64,000 nucleotides of DNA from an uncultured Mediterraneibacter sp. (GTDB taxonomy: Bacteria; Bacillota; Clostridia; Lachnospirales; Lachnospiraceae): NCBI GenBank assembly GCA_944384505.1, contig CALWTQ010000003.1, forward strand, positions 50,056 to 114,055. Direction: 5' to 3'. This document shows positions 1 through 8,328 of this stretch, piece after piece (the stretch's first letter is position 1; every line of letters starts with the position of its first letter). The translations under genes and the position numbers were made by a program. The notes under the pieces were generated by a model. It was given only the letters and a program-made list of their open reading frames with translations, had not been told where the DNA came from and searched no databases.

Positions 1-1010
1 CGCCCATGCCGCTGCCCATTGCCAAATGGAAGCTGAACACATCTCTGGAAGCAAAATTAAACTACCGTCCCATTTCTCTTAGAAACCTCCGGGAACGGGC
101 GAGATTCCGTATTCAGGAAGGTCTTGTGAGAGGATTCAGGGATTTCCTGTACGGAGAAGGATTTACAGAGATACACACACCGAAGATAGGCGCGAAGAGC
201 GCGGAGGGCGGAGCGAACCTGTTCCGTCTGGAGTATTTCCACAGGCCGGCGGTCCTGCAGCAGAGCCCGCAGTTCTATAAGCAGATGATGGTGGGAGTGT
301 TCGACAGAGTGTTTGAGACTGCTCCGGTATTCCGCGCGGAGAAGCATAACACGAAGCGCCACCTGAATGAATATACGAGCCTTGACTTCGAGATGGGATA
401 TATCGATGGATTTGAGGACATTATGGCAATGGAGACGGGGTATCTGCAGTATGCGATGGCTCTTCTTGAAAGAGAGTACGCGCAGGAGATTAAGATGCTT
501 GGGATTGAGATCCCGAAGACGGAAGATATCCCGGCTGTGCGTTTTGATGAGATCAAGCGTCTGGTGTCAGAGGAGTACGGACGGAAGATCAGAAGCCCTT
601 ATGACCTGGAGCCGGAAGAAGAGGTACTGATCAGCAGATATGCCAAAGAGAAATGGGATGCGGACTTTGTGTTTGTCACGCATTATCCGTCCAGAAAGCG
701 CCCGTTTTATGCGATGGATGATCCGGCGGATCCCACATATACACTGAGCTTTGACCTGCTTTTCCGTGGGATGGAGATCACCACGGGCGGACAGAGAATC
801 CACGATTATAATGAACTGCTCGAAAAGATGGAGAAGAGGGGCATGACGGATGAAGGCATGGAACAGTATTTAAGCGCTTTCAAGTACGGAATGCCGCCCC
901 ACGGCGGACTGGGAATCGGGCTGGAGCGTCTGACTATGAAGCTGACCGGAGATGACAATGTCCGGGAAACCACACTGTTCCCGAGAGATATGAGCAGACT
1001 GGAGCCTTAA
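1..1010 (+). CDS. aspS: Aspartyl-tRNA synthetase, archaeal/non-discriminating type (5' end outside the window)
   Basis: Class II aminoacyl-tRNA synthetase that charges tRNA with aspartate in the cytoplasm. The visible 335 or so residues are the catalytic domain. Motif 1 lies in the segment ending FTEIHTPK, motif 2 contains FRAEKHNTKRHLNEY, and motif 3 is GIGLERLTM close to the C-terminus. The short form without the bacterial GAD insertion resembles the archaeal-type enzyme. The reading frame is open to the first base, so the N-terminal anticodon-binding OB domain is missing only because the window starts inside the gene. It lies 41 bp upstream of gatC. This order fits a non-discriminating AspRS that makes Asp-tRNA(Asn) for GatCAB to amidate. 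That tRNA specificity is inferred from family and context. Confidence 0.93.
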   Translation, partial: PMPLPIAKWKLNTSLEAKLNYRPISLRNLRERARFRIQEGLVRGFRDFLYGEGFTEIHTPKIGAKSAEGGANLFRLEYFHRPAVLQQSPQFYKQMMVGVFDRVFETAPVFRAEKHNTKRHLNEYTSLDFEMGYIDGFEDIMAMETGYLQYAMALLEREYAQEIKMLGIEIPKTEDIPAVRFDEIKRLVSEEYGRKIRSPYDLEPEEEVLISRYAKEKWDADFVFVTHYPSRKRPFYAMDDPADPTYTLSFDLLFRGMEITTGGQRIHDYNELLEKMEKRGMTDEGMEQYLSAFKYGMPPHGGLGIGLERLTMKLTGDDNVRETTLFPRDMSRLEP

Positions 1011-1051
1011 GGAAGAGTGAAATCAGACAGAGCGAGCAGGAGGAAAAAAAG

Positions 1052-1345
1052 ATGGCAAATAAGATATCAGACGAGACGTTGGACTATGTAGGCATCCTGG
1101 CGAAACTGGAACTCTCCGGTGAAGAAAGGGAGGCCGCCAGAACTGATATGGAGAAGATGCTGGATTATATAGATACTTTAAATGAACTGGATACAACAGG
1201 TGTCGAGCCTATGTCTCATGTGTTTCCCGTAAATAATGTATTCAGGGAGGATGTAGTGACAAACGGAGACGGCAGGGAGGAGACGCTTGCGAATGCGCCT
1301 CAGCGGAAGGAAGACAGTTTTGAAGTACCGAAGACCATCGGATAA
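1052..1345 (+). CDS. gatC: Asp/Glu-tRNA amidotransferase subunit C
   Basis: Small (97 aa) subunit that wraps around GatA and stabilises the GatCAB amidotransferase. It has the usual GatC pattern: an N-terminal helix (DETLDYVGILAKLELS), a second helix containing MEKMLDYIDTLNELDT, then the conserved PMSHVFPVNNVFREDVV segment and a C-terminal LANAPQRKEDSFEVPK motif. A strong AGGAGG precedes the ATG. It is followed after 14 bp by gatA, so the three subunits are probably co-transcribed with the upstream AspRS. Confidence 0.96.
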   Translation: MANKISDETLDYVGILAKLELSGEEREAARTDMEKMLDYIDTLNELDTTGVEPMSHVFPVNNVFREDVVTNGDGREETLANAPQRKEDSFEVPKTIG

Positions 1346-1359
1346 GGAAAGGCGGCAGG

Positions 1360-2850
1360 ATGATGAAGATAACAGAACTTACGGCTCTCGAGCTTGGAGC
1401 GAAGATACGGGCTGGAGAAGTCACTGTAAAAGAAGCGGTTCAGGCGGCGCTTGAACAGGCGAAAGCCGCAGAACCAATGATCAACAGTTATGTAACACTG
1501 GATGAGGAAGGGGCGTATGCTCAGGCAGAGGAGATCCAGAAGAAGATAGACGCGGGAGAACTGACAGGCCCTCTGGCGGGAGTGCCTGTGGCGGTGAAGG
1601 ATAACATGTGTATAAAGGGACAGCTGACTACATGCAGTTCAAAGATTCTCTCGAACTTTAAACCGACTTATACGGCAGAGGCGGTGGAAAACCTGAAAAA
1701 AGCAGGAATGGTAATTCTCGGAAAGACGAACATGGATGAGTTTGCCATGGGAAGCACTACGGAGACTTCCTGGTACGGTCCTACGAAGAACCCCCACAAC
1801 ACAGCTCATGTGCCAGGCGGTTCATCGGGCGGTTCCTGCGCGGCTGTGGCAGCCGGAGAATGCTTTGGCGCCCTTGGTTCCGACACAGGCGGATCGATCC
1901 GGCAGCCCAGCTCCTACTGCGGCGTTGTGGGAATGAAACCGACTTACGGAACGGTCTCCAGATATGGGCTTGTGGCTTATGGCTCATCTCTGGATCAGAT
2001 CGGGCCCATTACAAAGGATGTATCCGACTGCGCGGCATTTCTTGAAGTAATTGCATCACATGACCCGAAAGACAGCACATCCGTTGAGAGAGAGGACTAT
2101 GACTTCACCTCTGCTCTGAAGGATGACGTGCAGGGATTAAAGATTGGAATTCCCAGAGATTATCTTGGAGACGGACTGGATCCGGAAGTGAAGGAAGCGG
2201 TTCTGGCTGCGGCAAAAGTCCTGGAGAAAAGAGGTGCTGTCGTAGAACTGTTTGACCTTGGCCTTGTGAAATACGCCATCCCGGCATACTATACCATCGC
2301 GTCGGCAGAGGCCAGCTCTAACCTGGAGCGGTTCGACGGCGTGAAGTACGGATACCGTGCGGCGGAGTATGAGGGGCTTCACAACATGTACAAGAAGACA
2401 AGGTCAGAAGGATTTGGCGCGGAAGTAAAGAGAAGAATCATGCTGGGCTCTTTCGTTTTAAGCTCGGGATATTATGACGCTTACTATCTGAAAGCGCTTC
2501 GAACAAAAGCGTTGATCAAACAGGAATTTGACAAAGCTTTTGAAAAATATGACGTAATACTCGGGCCTGCAGCGCCGACCACAGCGCCGGAGCTTGGCAC
2601 CAGCCTGAGCGATCCTATTAAGATGTATCTGGGAGACATTTATACAATATCAGTAAATCTGGCAGGACTTCCAGGAATCAGCGTTCCGGTCGGAAGAGAC
2701 AAAAAAGGCCTTCCTGTAGGAATGCAGCTCATTGGCAGTGCATTTGCGGAAAAGACACTGATCCGCGCGGCATACACTTATGAGTGCGCCACGGGAAAAG
2801 CCCATGAGAAGATGGCAGAAGTCAAAGCGTCAGAAAAGGAGGTGCGCTGA
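1360..2850 (+). CDS. gatA: Asp/Glu-tRNA amidotransferase subunit A
   Basis: Amidase-signature subunit (496 aa) that hydrolyses glutamine and supplies ammonia for converting Asp-tRNA(Asn) or Glu-tRNA(Gln) to the amide forms. The Ser-cisSer-Lys triad is visible: Lys80 in VAVKDN, Ser155 in PGGSSGGS, and the nucleophile Ser179 in DTGGSIRQP. These sit one residue after the positions known in Staphylococcus GatA. Length is normal. There are two adjacent ATG codons at the start; the first is used here. It ends 2 bp before gatB, indicating translational coupling. Confidence 0.97.
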   Translation: MMKITELTALELGAKIRAGEVTVKEAVQAALEQAKAAEPMINSYVTLDEEGAYAQAEEIQKKIDAGELTGPLAGVPVAVKDNMCIKGQLTTCSSKILSNFKPTYTAEAVENLKKAGMVILGKTNMDEFAMGSTTETSWYGPTKNPHNTAHVPGGSSGGSCAAVAAGECFGALGSDTGGSIRQPSSYCGVVGMKPTYGTVSRYGLVAYGSSLDQIGPITKDVSDCAAFLEVIASHDPKDSTSVEREDYDFTSALKDDVQGLKIGIPRDYLGDGLDPEVKEAVLAAAKVLEKRGAVVELFDLGLVKYAIPAYYTIASAEASSNLERFDGVKYGYRAAEYEGLHNMYKKTRSEGFGAEVKRRIMLGSFVLSSGYYDAYYLKALRTKALIKQEFDKAFEKYDVILGPAAPTTAPELGTSLSDPIKMYLGDIYTISVNLAGLPGISVPVGRDKKGLPVGMQLIGSAFAEKTLIRAAYTYECATGKAHEKMAEVKASEKEVR

Positions 2851-2852
2851 TT

Positions 2853-4289
2853 ATGGGAAAACAGTATGAGACGGTCATTGGACTGGAAGTGCATATTGAG
2901 CTTGCGACAAAGACGAAGATCTTCTGCGGGTGCAGCACAGAATTCGGAAGCGCGCCGAACACTCATACCTGTCCGGTCTGCACCGGAATGCCGGGCTCTC
3001 TCCCTGTGCTGAACAAACAGGTGGTGGAATACGCCATGGCGCTGGGACTGGCGGCAAACTGTGAGATTACCCGGGTCTGCAAGTTCGATCGGAAGAATTA
3101 TTTCTACCCGGACAATCCCCAGAACTATCAGATATCCCAGCTCTATCTTCCCATTGCGAGAAATGGTTATCTGGAGATTGAGACGCCGTCAGGAAAGAAG
3201 AAAGTACGTATCCATGAGATGCATATGGAGGAGGACGCCGGAAAACTCGTCCATGACGAGTGGGACGATACCTCTCTGGTAGACTATAACCGAAGTGGTG
3301 TTCCACTGGTGGAGATTGTATCCGAGCCGGATATGCGTTCCGCCGATGAGGTGATCGCTTATCTGGAGAAGCTAAGGATGACAGCTCAGTATCTGGGCGT
3401 ATCTGACTGTAAGCTTCAGGAAGGGTCCATGCGTGCTGATGTGAACCTGTCCGTGAGGGAAGTGGGATCAGAAAAGTTCGGGACAAGGACAGAGATGAAA
3501 AACCTGAACTCGTTCAAGGCGATTGCGCATGCTATAGAAGGAGAGCGTCAGCGCCAGATCGAACTGCTGGAAGAAGGAAAAGATGTGATACAGGAGACAA
3601 GGCGCTGGGACGATAATAAAGAAAGCTCTTACGCTATGCGTTCCAAGGAAGACGCCCAGGATTACCGCTACTTCCCGGAGCCGGATCTGGTTCCTATTGT
3701 GATCGATGACGAGTGGATCGGCAAGATCAGGTCGCGCCAGCCAGAACTGAGGGATGAGAAGCTGAAACGGTACGAGAGTGAGTTCGACATTCCGGCTTAT
3801 GACGCCGGGCTGATCACAGAGTCAAGAAAGACCGCGGAGCTCTTTGAAAAGACTGCGGCGCTTTGCGGCAAGCCGAAGAAAGCTGCGAACTGGTTCATCG
3901 GAGAGATGTTCCGCCTGATGAAAGAGAGGGGCATGGAGCCGGAAGAACTGGCATTTTCCCCGGAGCATCTGGCTAAGCTGATCGATATGACAGAAGCCGG
4001 GACAATCAGCGCGTCTGTGGCAAAGAAAGTCTTCGAGCATATTTTTACTGAGGATGTTGATCCGGAGAAATATGTGGAAGAAAACGGTCTTAAGACAGTA
4101 AATGACGAGAGCGCGATCCGTGAAGCTGTAGAGAAGGTGATCGCGGATAATCCCCAGGCTGTGGCAGATTATAAAGGCGGAAAAGAGAAAGCCTTCGGGG
4201 CGCTGATGGGACAGAGCATGAGAGCGCTGAAAGGAAAGGCTGACGCCGGGAATGTGAGGAGCATGCTGATGGAGCTGTTGAAGAGCTGA
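2853..4289 (+). CDS. gatB: Asp/Glu-tRNA amidotransferase subunit B
   Basis: The 478-aa subunit that binds tRNA and activates the misacylated aminoacyl end as a phosphoester before amidation. It begins with the GatB signature YETVIGLEVHIEL, followed by the cysteine-rich CGCSTEF...CPVC zinc site and the SGVPLVEIVSEPD signature. The C-terminal helical and YqeY-like tail domain ends with GNVRSMLMELL. It is the last gene of the aspS-gatCAB run and is followed by a strong bidirectional terminator. With the neighbouring AspRS this gives a complete transamidation pathway, apart from the tRNA. Confidence 0.97.
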   Translation: MGKQYETVIGLEVHIELATKTKIFCGCSTEFGSAPNTHTCPVCTGMPGSLPVLNKQVVEYAMALGLAANCEITRVCKFDRKNYFYPDNPQNYQISQLYLPIARNGYLEIETPSGKKKVRIHEMHMEEDAGKLVHDEWDDTSLVDYNRSGVPLVEIVSEPDMRSADEVIAYLEKLRMTAQYLGVSDCKLQEGSMRADVNLSVREVGSEKFGTRTEMKNLNSFKAIAHAIEGERQRQIELLEEGKDVIQETRRWDDNKESSYAMRSKEDAQDYRYFPEPDLVPIVIDDEWIGKIRSRQPELRDEKLKRYESEFDIPAYDAGLITESRKTAELFEKTAALCGKPKKAANWFIGEMFRLMKERGMEPEELAFSPEHLAKLIDMTEAGTISASVAKKVFEHIFTEDVDPEKYVEENGLKTVNDESAIREAVEKVIADNPQAVADYKGGKEKAFGALMGQSMRALKGKADAGNVRSMLMELLKS

Positions 4290-4304
4290 TCCGGGAGCAT
4301 CATA

Positions 4305-4351
4305 AAAAACAGCGCTGACATCATATTTCTTAAGATGTCAGCGCTGTTTTT
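4305..4351. terminator. Bidirectional Rho-independent terminator between gatB and the alcohol dehydrogenase
   Basis: An 18-bp perfect inverted repeat (4305-4322 with 4334-4351) surrounds an 11-nt loop. The arm starts with A5 on the left and ends with T5 on the right, so each strand gives a stem followed by a U-run. The flanking genes converge here. Confidence 0.93.
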
Positions 4352-4368
4352 GTGTGCGGAAATTATCC

Positions 4369-5544
4369 TTAGCGGTAAGATTTCTTAAAGATCCCCGCGC
4401 ACTCTTCATCGGACATGGGGCAGGGATTTGCAAGGAACAGGCCGCCCATTGTCTCCCGGGCATTGACTGCCAGAGTCATAAATTCTGTGTCAGTGATTCC
4501 ATAGTCGCTCATTTTCAGATCAGCTGTGCCGCATTCTTCCTGGAGCTTGACGAGAGCGGTAATGAAGTCTTCCGGTTTATCTGCGTCTTTTATTCCCATC
4601 GCCCGTGCCATCTTGATAAACTGGCTGTCGCAGGCGTGCTTTTCGATAAAGAACTCTGCAAATGCTTTGGAAATCATGATCAGTCCCGCACCGTGGGGCA
4701 GATCATGGTGGTAAGCGCTCATGGCGTGCTCCATGGAGTGCTGAGCGGTTGTGCTTGTAAGCTGCATGGTGATGCCGGCCATTGTGCTGCCGTAGGCAAC
4801 ATGCTCCCTTGCCTCAATGTCATTTCCGTCTCTGACCGCCCGGGGCAGATATTTGGCAATATTTTCAATGGCGGAAAGCGCGATGGCTTCGCTCAAAATA
4901 TTTACGCCATTCGACATCATTACCTCTGTGTTGTGGAACAGAGCGTCAAATCCCTGGTAAGCAGTATATTTGGAAGGAACAGTTTTCATCAGTTCCGGGT
5001 CAACGATGGCAAGTCCCGGAACGAGAGAAGGATCGCCAAAACCGATCTTTTCTTTTGTCTCCAGATTGGAGATGACGCCCCAGCAGTTGACCTCAGATCC
5101 GGTTCCTGCCGTGAGAGTGATGGTGACGATGGGAAGACCGGGATTGACAAGCGGATGTCCTTTCCCTGTGCCTCCATTAACATAGTCCCAGAGATCGCCG
5201 GGATTGGTGGCCATTGCGGCAACTGCCACAGCAGAGTCAAGAACAGCGCCTCCTCCGAGAGCGACAATGAAGTCACAGCCATTCTCCCGCGCAAACGCCG
5301 CGCCTTCCATTATCATTTCTTTCACCGGGTTTTCCATAACTTTGGCAAATTCGGCTATGTCCACACCTGCCCTGTGGAGCTGCTCCACTGTGCGGTCATA
5401 TGCGCCGCTTACTTTAGCGGATCTGCCGTTGGACATCAGCAGCAGAGCTTTTTTTCCGGGTATGGGCTGGCTGCCCAGCTCATTTAACTTTCCGGTGCCG
5501 AATAAGATTCTTGTGGGATTGTTAAAATCAAAATTCATGTTCAT
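4369..5544 (-). CDS. Iron-containing (group III) alcohol dehydrogenase
   Basis: NAD(P)H-dependent alcohol/aldehyde oxidoreductase of the Fe-ADH superfamily, 391 aa, most like butanol-dehydrogenase-type enzymes. The Rossmann-like domain carries the GGGAVLDSA dinucleotide motif. The metal-binding ligands expected for the family are present: Asp and His in GFDALFHNTE, His in HSMEHAMSAYH and His in LPHGAGLIM. AAGGAGG lies 8 nt before the ATG. It follows a 77-aa protein after 13 bp and is divergent from a LysR regulator, which probably controls it. The physiological substrate cannot be read from the sequence. Confidence 0.9.
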   Translation of the reverse strand: MNMNFDFNNPTRILFGTGKLNELGSQPIPGKKALLLMSNGRSAKVSGAYDRTVEQLHRAGVDIAEFAKVMENPVKEMIMEGAAFARENGCDFIVALGGGAVLDSAVAVAAMATNPGDLWDYVNGGTGKGHPLVNPGLPIVTITLTAGTGSEVNCWGVISNLETKEKIGFGDPSLVPGLAIVDPELMKTVPSKYTAYQGFDALFHNTEVMMSNGVNILSEAIALSAIENIAKYLPRAVRDGNDIEAREHVAYGSTMAGITMQLTSTTAQHSMEHAMSAYHHDLPHGAGLIMISKAFAEFFIEKHACDSQFIKMARAMGIKDADKPEDFITALVKLQEECGTADLKMSDYGITDTEFMTLAVNARETMGGLFLANPCPMSDEECAGIFKKSYR

Positions 5545-5557
5545 AGATGGTTCCTCC

Positions 5558-5791
5558 TTAAAATTTTTCTTTCTGAATTCTGTAAATCAGATAATCAAGA
5601 CAGTCAATCTGTTTCTGGCCAAGACGCACGGTGTGAAGAAGCGTTTTCCGATAACCGGAAAGAATGGGGAGCAGTCCGCTGTAATTCCCTTCCTCAGCAA
5701 GAGCCATGCAGCTGTCAGTAATCTTTTCATCGCAGCCGGCGTCTTTTAAGTTCTGATAGATGATACCAAGTGTATCGGATGCCTCTGCCAT
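5558..5791 (-). CDS. Conserved hypothetical protein, 77 aa
   Basis: I do not recognise a named family. The protein is small, soluble and predicted mostly helical, with two cysteines (DAGCDEK and DSCMALAEEG) and a C-terminal YLIYRIQKEKF. A good AGGAGG lies about 9 nt before the ATG. It is the first gene of a two-gene unit with the Fe-ADH (13-bp gap), so a role linked to that enzyme or its regulation is possible but unproven. Confidence 0.7.
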   Translation of the reverse strand: MAEASDTLGIIYQNLKDAGCDEKITDSCMALAEEGNYSGLLPILSGYRKTLLHTVRLGQKQIDCLDYLIYRIQKEKF

Positions 5792-5859
5792 TTCTCTGTA
5801 CCTCCTGTGCCTTTACTATAGCCCTCGAAAGGCGATATGTCTAATATTTATAATTCATA

Positions 5860-5888
5860 ATATATTATTCTAAAATAGAATAATATAT
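5860..5888. promoter_or_regulatory. 29-bp near-perfect palindrome between the divergent Fe-ADH unit and LysR gene
   Basis: Two 13-nt arms (5860-5872 and 5876-5888) are perfect reverse complements around AAA. The site lies 68 bp upstream of the 77-aa gene and 170 bp upstream of the LysR start. LysR regulators usually bind A/T-rich dyads between their own gene and a divergent target, so this is the obvious candidate operator. Binding is inferred. Confidence 0.65.
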
Positions 5889-6058
5889 CTTTTCATACCA
5901 TAATTCCGGTGTTATACTTACTATAGCCGCCGGCGTGCAAGGGCCGGCACCGACGCTGGGAAATGCCAGATACTTTTATAATTAAGCGGGAGCAGTGAAA
6001 GGATGCCTGTATAATCGGACAGCATCAGTATATATCCGAATGAAAGGAAATGAAGAGA

Positions 6059-6931
6059 ATGGAGATACGGGTTTTACGATATTTTCTGGAAATTGCCAGA
6101 GAGGGAAATATGTCACGGGCCGCGGAGACGCTGCATGTCTCCCAGCCCACGTTATCTAAACAGATGAAGGAGCTGGAACAGGAACTGGGAAAGAAACTTT
6201 TTGTCAGGAACAGCGCCGGAATTACTCTGACAGACGAGGGGATGCTTCTAAGGAAGCGCGCGGAGGACATTCTGGATATGGTGGATAAAACCGCCGATGA
6301 ATTCAAAGCGCTGGATGACATCACCGGCGGTGAGGTTCATATCGGATGCGCTGAATCCTGTCAGATCAAATATCTGGCCCGGGCAATAAAGACATTTAAA
6401 GAGAGATACCCTATGTTCCGGTATCACCTGACCAGCGGGAATACAGAGCAGGTGGCGGAACGGCTGGACAGGGGACTGATCGACTTCGCGGTAATTGTCG
6501 AGCCGCCAAACCTTTCTAAATATAACTATCTGGAGATACCAGAAACGGATACCTGGGGGATGGTTATGCGAAAGGAAGATCCACTGTCAGAAAAGGACAG
6601 AATCAATGTGGAAGATCTGTCCGGACTTGATCTGATATGTTCTGCCCAAGGAATGAAATTCGATATTGCCAGGTGGTGCGGGGAAAGGGCAGATATGCTG
6701 AATCTGTCCGGAACGGTGAATCTGGCGTACAACGGTTCCGTGTTTGTAAAAGAGGGACTGGGGTATATGCTTACATTCGACCGGCTTGTAGATACCGGGG
6801 CAGACAGCGAACTGTGCTTCCGCCCGCTGGATCCGCCGCTGGAAACCAGGATGTTCGTCATATGGAAGAAATATCAGGTGTTTACGCCGATAGCAGAACT
6901 GCTGATAAAAGAACTGAAAGAGCAGCTATAA
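6059..6931 (+). CDS. LysR-family transcriptional regulator
   Basis: DNA-binding regulator with an N-terminal winged helix-turn-helix (MEIRVLRYFLEIAREG, then MSRAAETLHVSQPTLSKQM) and a C-terminal periplasmic-binding-protein-like effector domain. I start at 6059 rather than the ATG at 6050. The AAAGGAA Shine-Dalgarno ends almost on the earlier ATG, but sits about 8 nt before the later one, and LysR proteins usually begin MEIRVLRYF. It is divergent from the Fe-ADH unit, with a palindrome in between, which suggests it senses a metabolite related to that enzyme. Confidence 0.9.
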   Translation: MEIRVLRYFLEIAREGNMSRAAETLHVSQPTLSKQMKELEQELGKKLFVRNSAGITLTDEGMLLRKRAEDILDMVDKTADEFKALDDITGGEVHIGCAESCQIKYLARAIKTFKERYPMFRYHLTSGNTEQVAERLDRGLIDFAVIVEPPNLSKYNYLEIPETDTWGMVMRKEDPLSEKDRINVEDLSGLDLICSAQGMKFDIARWCGERADMLNLSGTVNLAYNGSVFVKEGLGYMLTFDRLVDTGADSELCFRPLDPPLETRMFVIWKKYQVFTPIAELLIKELKEQL

Positions 6932-6936
6932 TTCAA

Positions 6937-7096
6937 CAGATATAAAGTTCACTAACGTTCTTTGGCAAAACGTCCGAAAACAGAGATTATTTCAAAAACG
7001 TATTCTGCGGAGCCGTCCTCCTTCCCCGTAGAATCTTTCTAGAAATAGGGCTGTTTTCTGGGCTTTTCAAATCGGGAGTCAGTGCCTTTATAGCTG
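6937..7096. repeat. Hairpin repeat element A (160 bp, short form)
   Basis: Imperfect palindrome of two arms of about 70 nt. The left arm opens CAGATATAAAGTTCACTAAC and ends near ATTCTGCGG. The right arm runs from CCGTAGAAT to TATAGCTG. The arms match the outer arms of element B at 37321-37661, including CGTCCGAAAACAG and GGGCTGTTTTCTGGGCTTTTCAA. Element A lacks the central section of B. It starts 5 bp after the LysR stop and ends 9 bp before the gldA -35 box. Confidence 0.8.
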
Positions 7097-7105
7097 CCAA
7101 ATCAT

Positions 7106-7134
7106 TTGACATGGCTGCGGACAGGAGTTAAAAT
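7106..7134 (+). promoter_or_regulatory. Sigma-A promoter of gldA
   Basis: TTGACA (7106-7111), a 17-nt spacer and TAAAAT (7129-7134) make a near-consensus promoter. The start point should fall around 7141, giving a leader of about 90 nt before gldA. Confidence 0.8.
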
Positions 7135-7141
7135 ACGTATG

Positions 7142-7163
7142 TATTGTTATAAAAATAACAATA
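7142..7163. promoter_or_regulatory. Palindrome at the gldA transcription start
   Basis: Nine-nt arms TATTGTTAT (7142-7150) and ATAACAATA (7155-7163) are perfect complements around AAAA. The site lies just at or after the predicted transcription start, where a bound repressor would block gldA. The regulator is not identified. Confidence 0.6.
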
Positions 7164-7230
7164 TCAGCAGCGTCAGCGAAAGGCTGCCGCGGATAAGAGA
7201 AGACTAAAATACAGACAGGAGGATACTGCT

Positions 7231-8328
7231 ATGGCAAACATTCTGATCAGCCCGTCCAAGTATGTACAGGGCGCCGGCGAATTAAAAAAACTGGGTGAAT
7301 ACGCAGAGAAATATGGGAAGAAGGCTCTGGTTCTTATCACAGAGTCCGGTTACAGAAGATGTGGAGCTGTTGTAGAAGAAGGGTTTAAGAACAGCAGCGC
7401 GGAAATTGTATTTGATTATTTTAACGGGGAGTGCAGCAAGACGGAAATCAACCGTCTGACCGCGGTTATGGACAAAGAAGGCTGCGATATGGTGATCGGC
7501 GTCGGAGGAGGCAAGATTCTGGATACGGCAAAGGCTGTGGCATACTACAGGTCTGTCCCGGTTCTGGTGTGTCCGACGATCGCGTCCACAGACGCGCCGT
7601 GCAGCGCTCTGTCTGTAATTTATACAGATGCGGGTGTGTTTGAGGAATATCTGTTCCTTCCTGCAAATCCGAACATGGTTCTTATGGATACTGAGATTAT
7701 TGCGAAATCTCCGGTGCGTCTTACCGTATCAGGTATGGGAGACGCTCTGGCTACATATTTTGAAGCCCGTGCCTGCCAGAGAAGCGGGGCAGTGACATGT
7801 GCCGGGGGCAAAGTGACCTCTGCGGCTATGGCTCTGGCAAAGCTCTGCTTTGACACGCTGATGGATGAGGGTGTGAAGGCAAAACTGGCTCTTGAAGCAG
7901 GAGCGTGCACTCCGGCGGTAGAGAAGATTATAGAGGCAAATACACTCTTAAGCGGAATCGGTTTCGAGAGCGGCGGACTGGCCGGAGCGCATGCGATCCA
8001 CAATGGATTTACCGTGCTGGAGGAATGCCATCACATGTACCACGGGGAGAAGGTTGCGTTCGGAACGATCACTCAGCTTGTTCTTGAGAATATTCCGGCG
8101 GAGGAGCTGGAGGATATCATTGACTGGTGTATCGAACTGGGGCTTCCGGTTACGCTCAAAGAGCTGGGCATTACAGAGGTGACAGATGAGAAGCTGATGG
8201 CGGTGGCGGAGGCTGCATGCGCGGAAAGCGACACGCTCCACAATATGCCATTTGAGGTGACTCCTCAGACAGTGTGCGCCGCGATCAAAGCAGCGGATGC
8301 ATATGGAAGATATTTCCTGGGAGAATGA
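7231..8328 (+). CDS. gldA: Glycerol dehydrogenase
   Basis: NAD-dependent zinc enzyme (365 aa) interconverting glycerol and dihydroxyacetone, of the same superfold as Fe-ADH. The cofactor motif GVGGGKILDTAK is at about residues 90-101. The three zinc ligands are Asp171 (GMGDALATYFEAR), His254 (GLAGAHAIHNG) and His271 (HHMYHGEKVAFG), matching the known bacillary enzyme. AGGAGG precedes the ATG. The stop codon overlaps the start of a YczE-like membrane protein. A promoter and a palindrome lie immediately upstream. Confidence 0.95.
   Translation: MANILISPSKYVQGAGELKKLGEYAEKYGKKALVLITESGYRRCGAVVEEGFKNSSAEIVFDYFNGECSKTEINRLTAVMDKEGCDMVIGVGGGKILDTAKAVAYYRSVPVLVCPTIASTDAPCSALSVIYTDAGVFEEYLFLPANPNMVLMDTEIIAKSPVRLTVSGMGDALATYFEARACQRSGAVTCAGGKVTSAAMALAKLCFDTLMDEGVKAKLALEAGACTPAVEKIIEANTLLSGIGFESGGLAGAHAIHNGFTVLEECHHMYHGEKVAFGTITQLVLENIPAEELEDIIDWCIELGLPVTLKELGITEVTDEKLMAVAEAACAESDTLHNMPFEVTPQTVCAAIKAADAYGRYFLGE

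Noticed and set aside
4354-5487. A 377-codon frame on the plus strand opposite the Fe-ADH gene
   Set aside because: It is antisense to a gene with clear family motifs, has no ribosome-binding site or recognisable domain, and crosses the terminator region.
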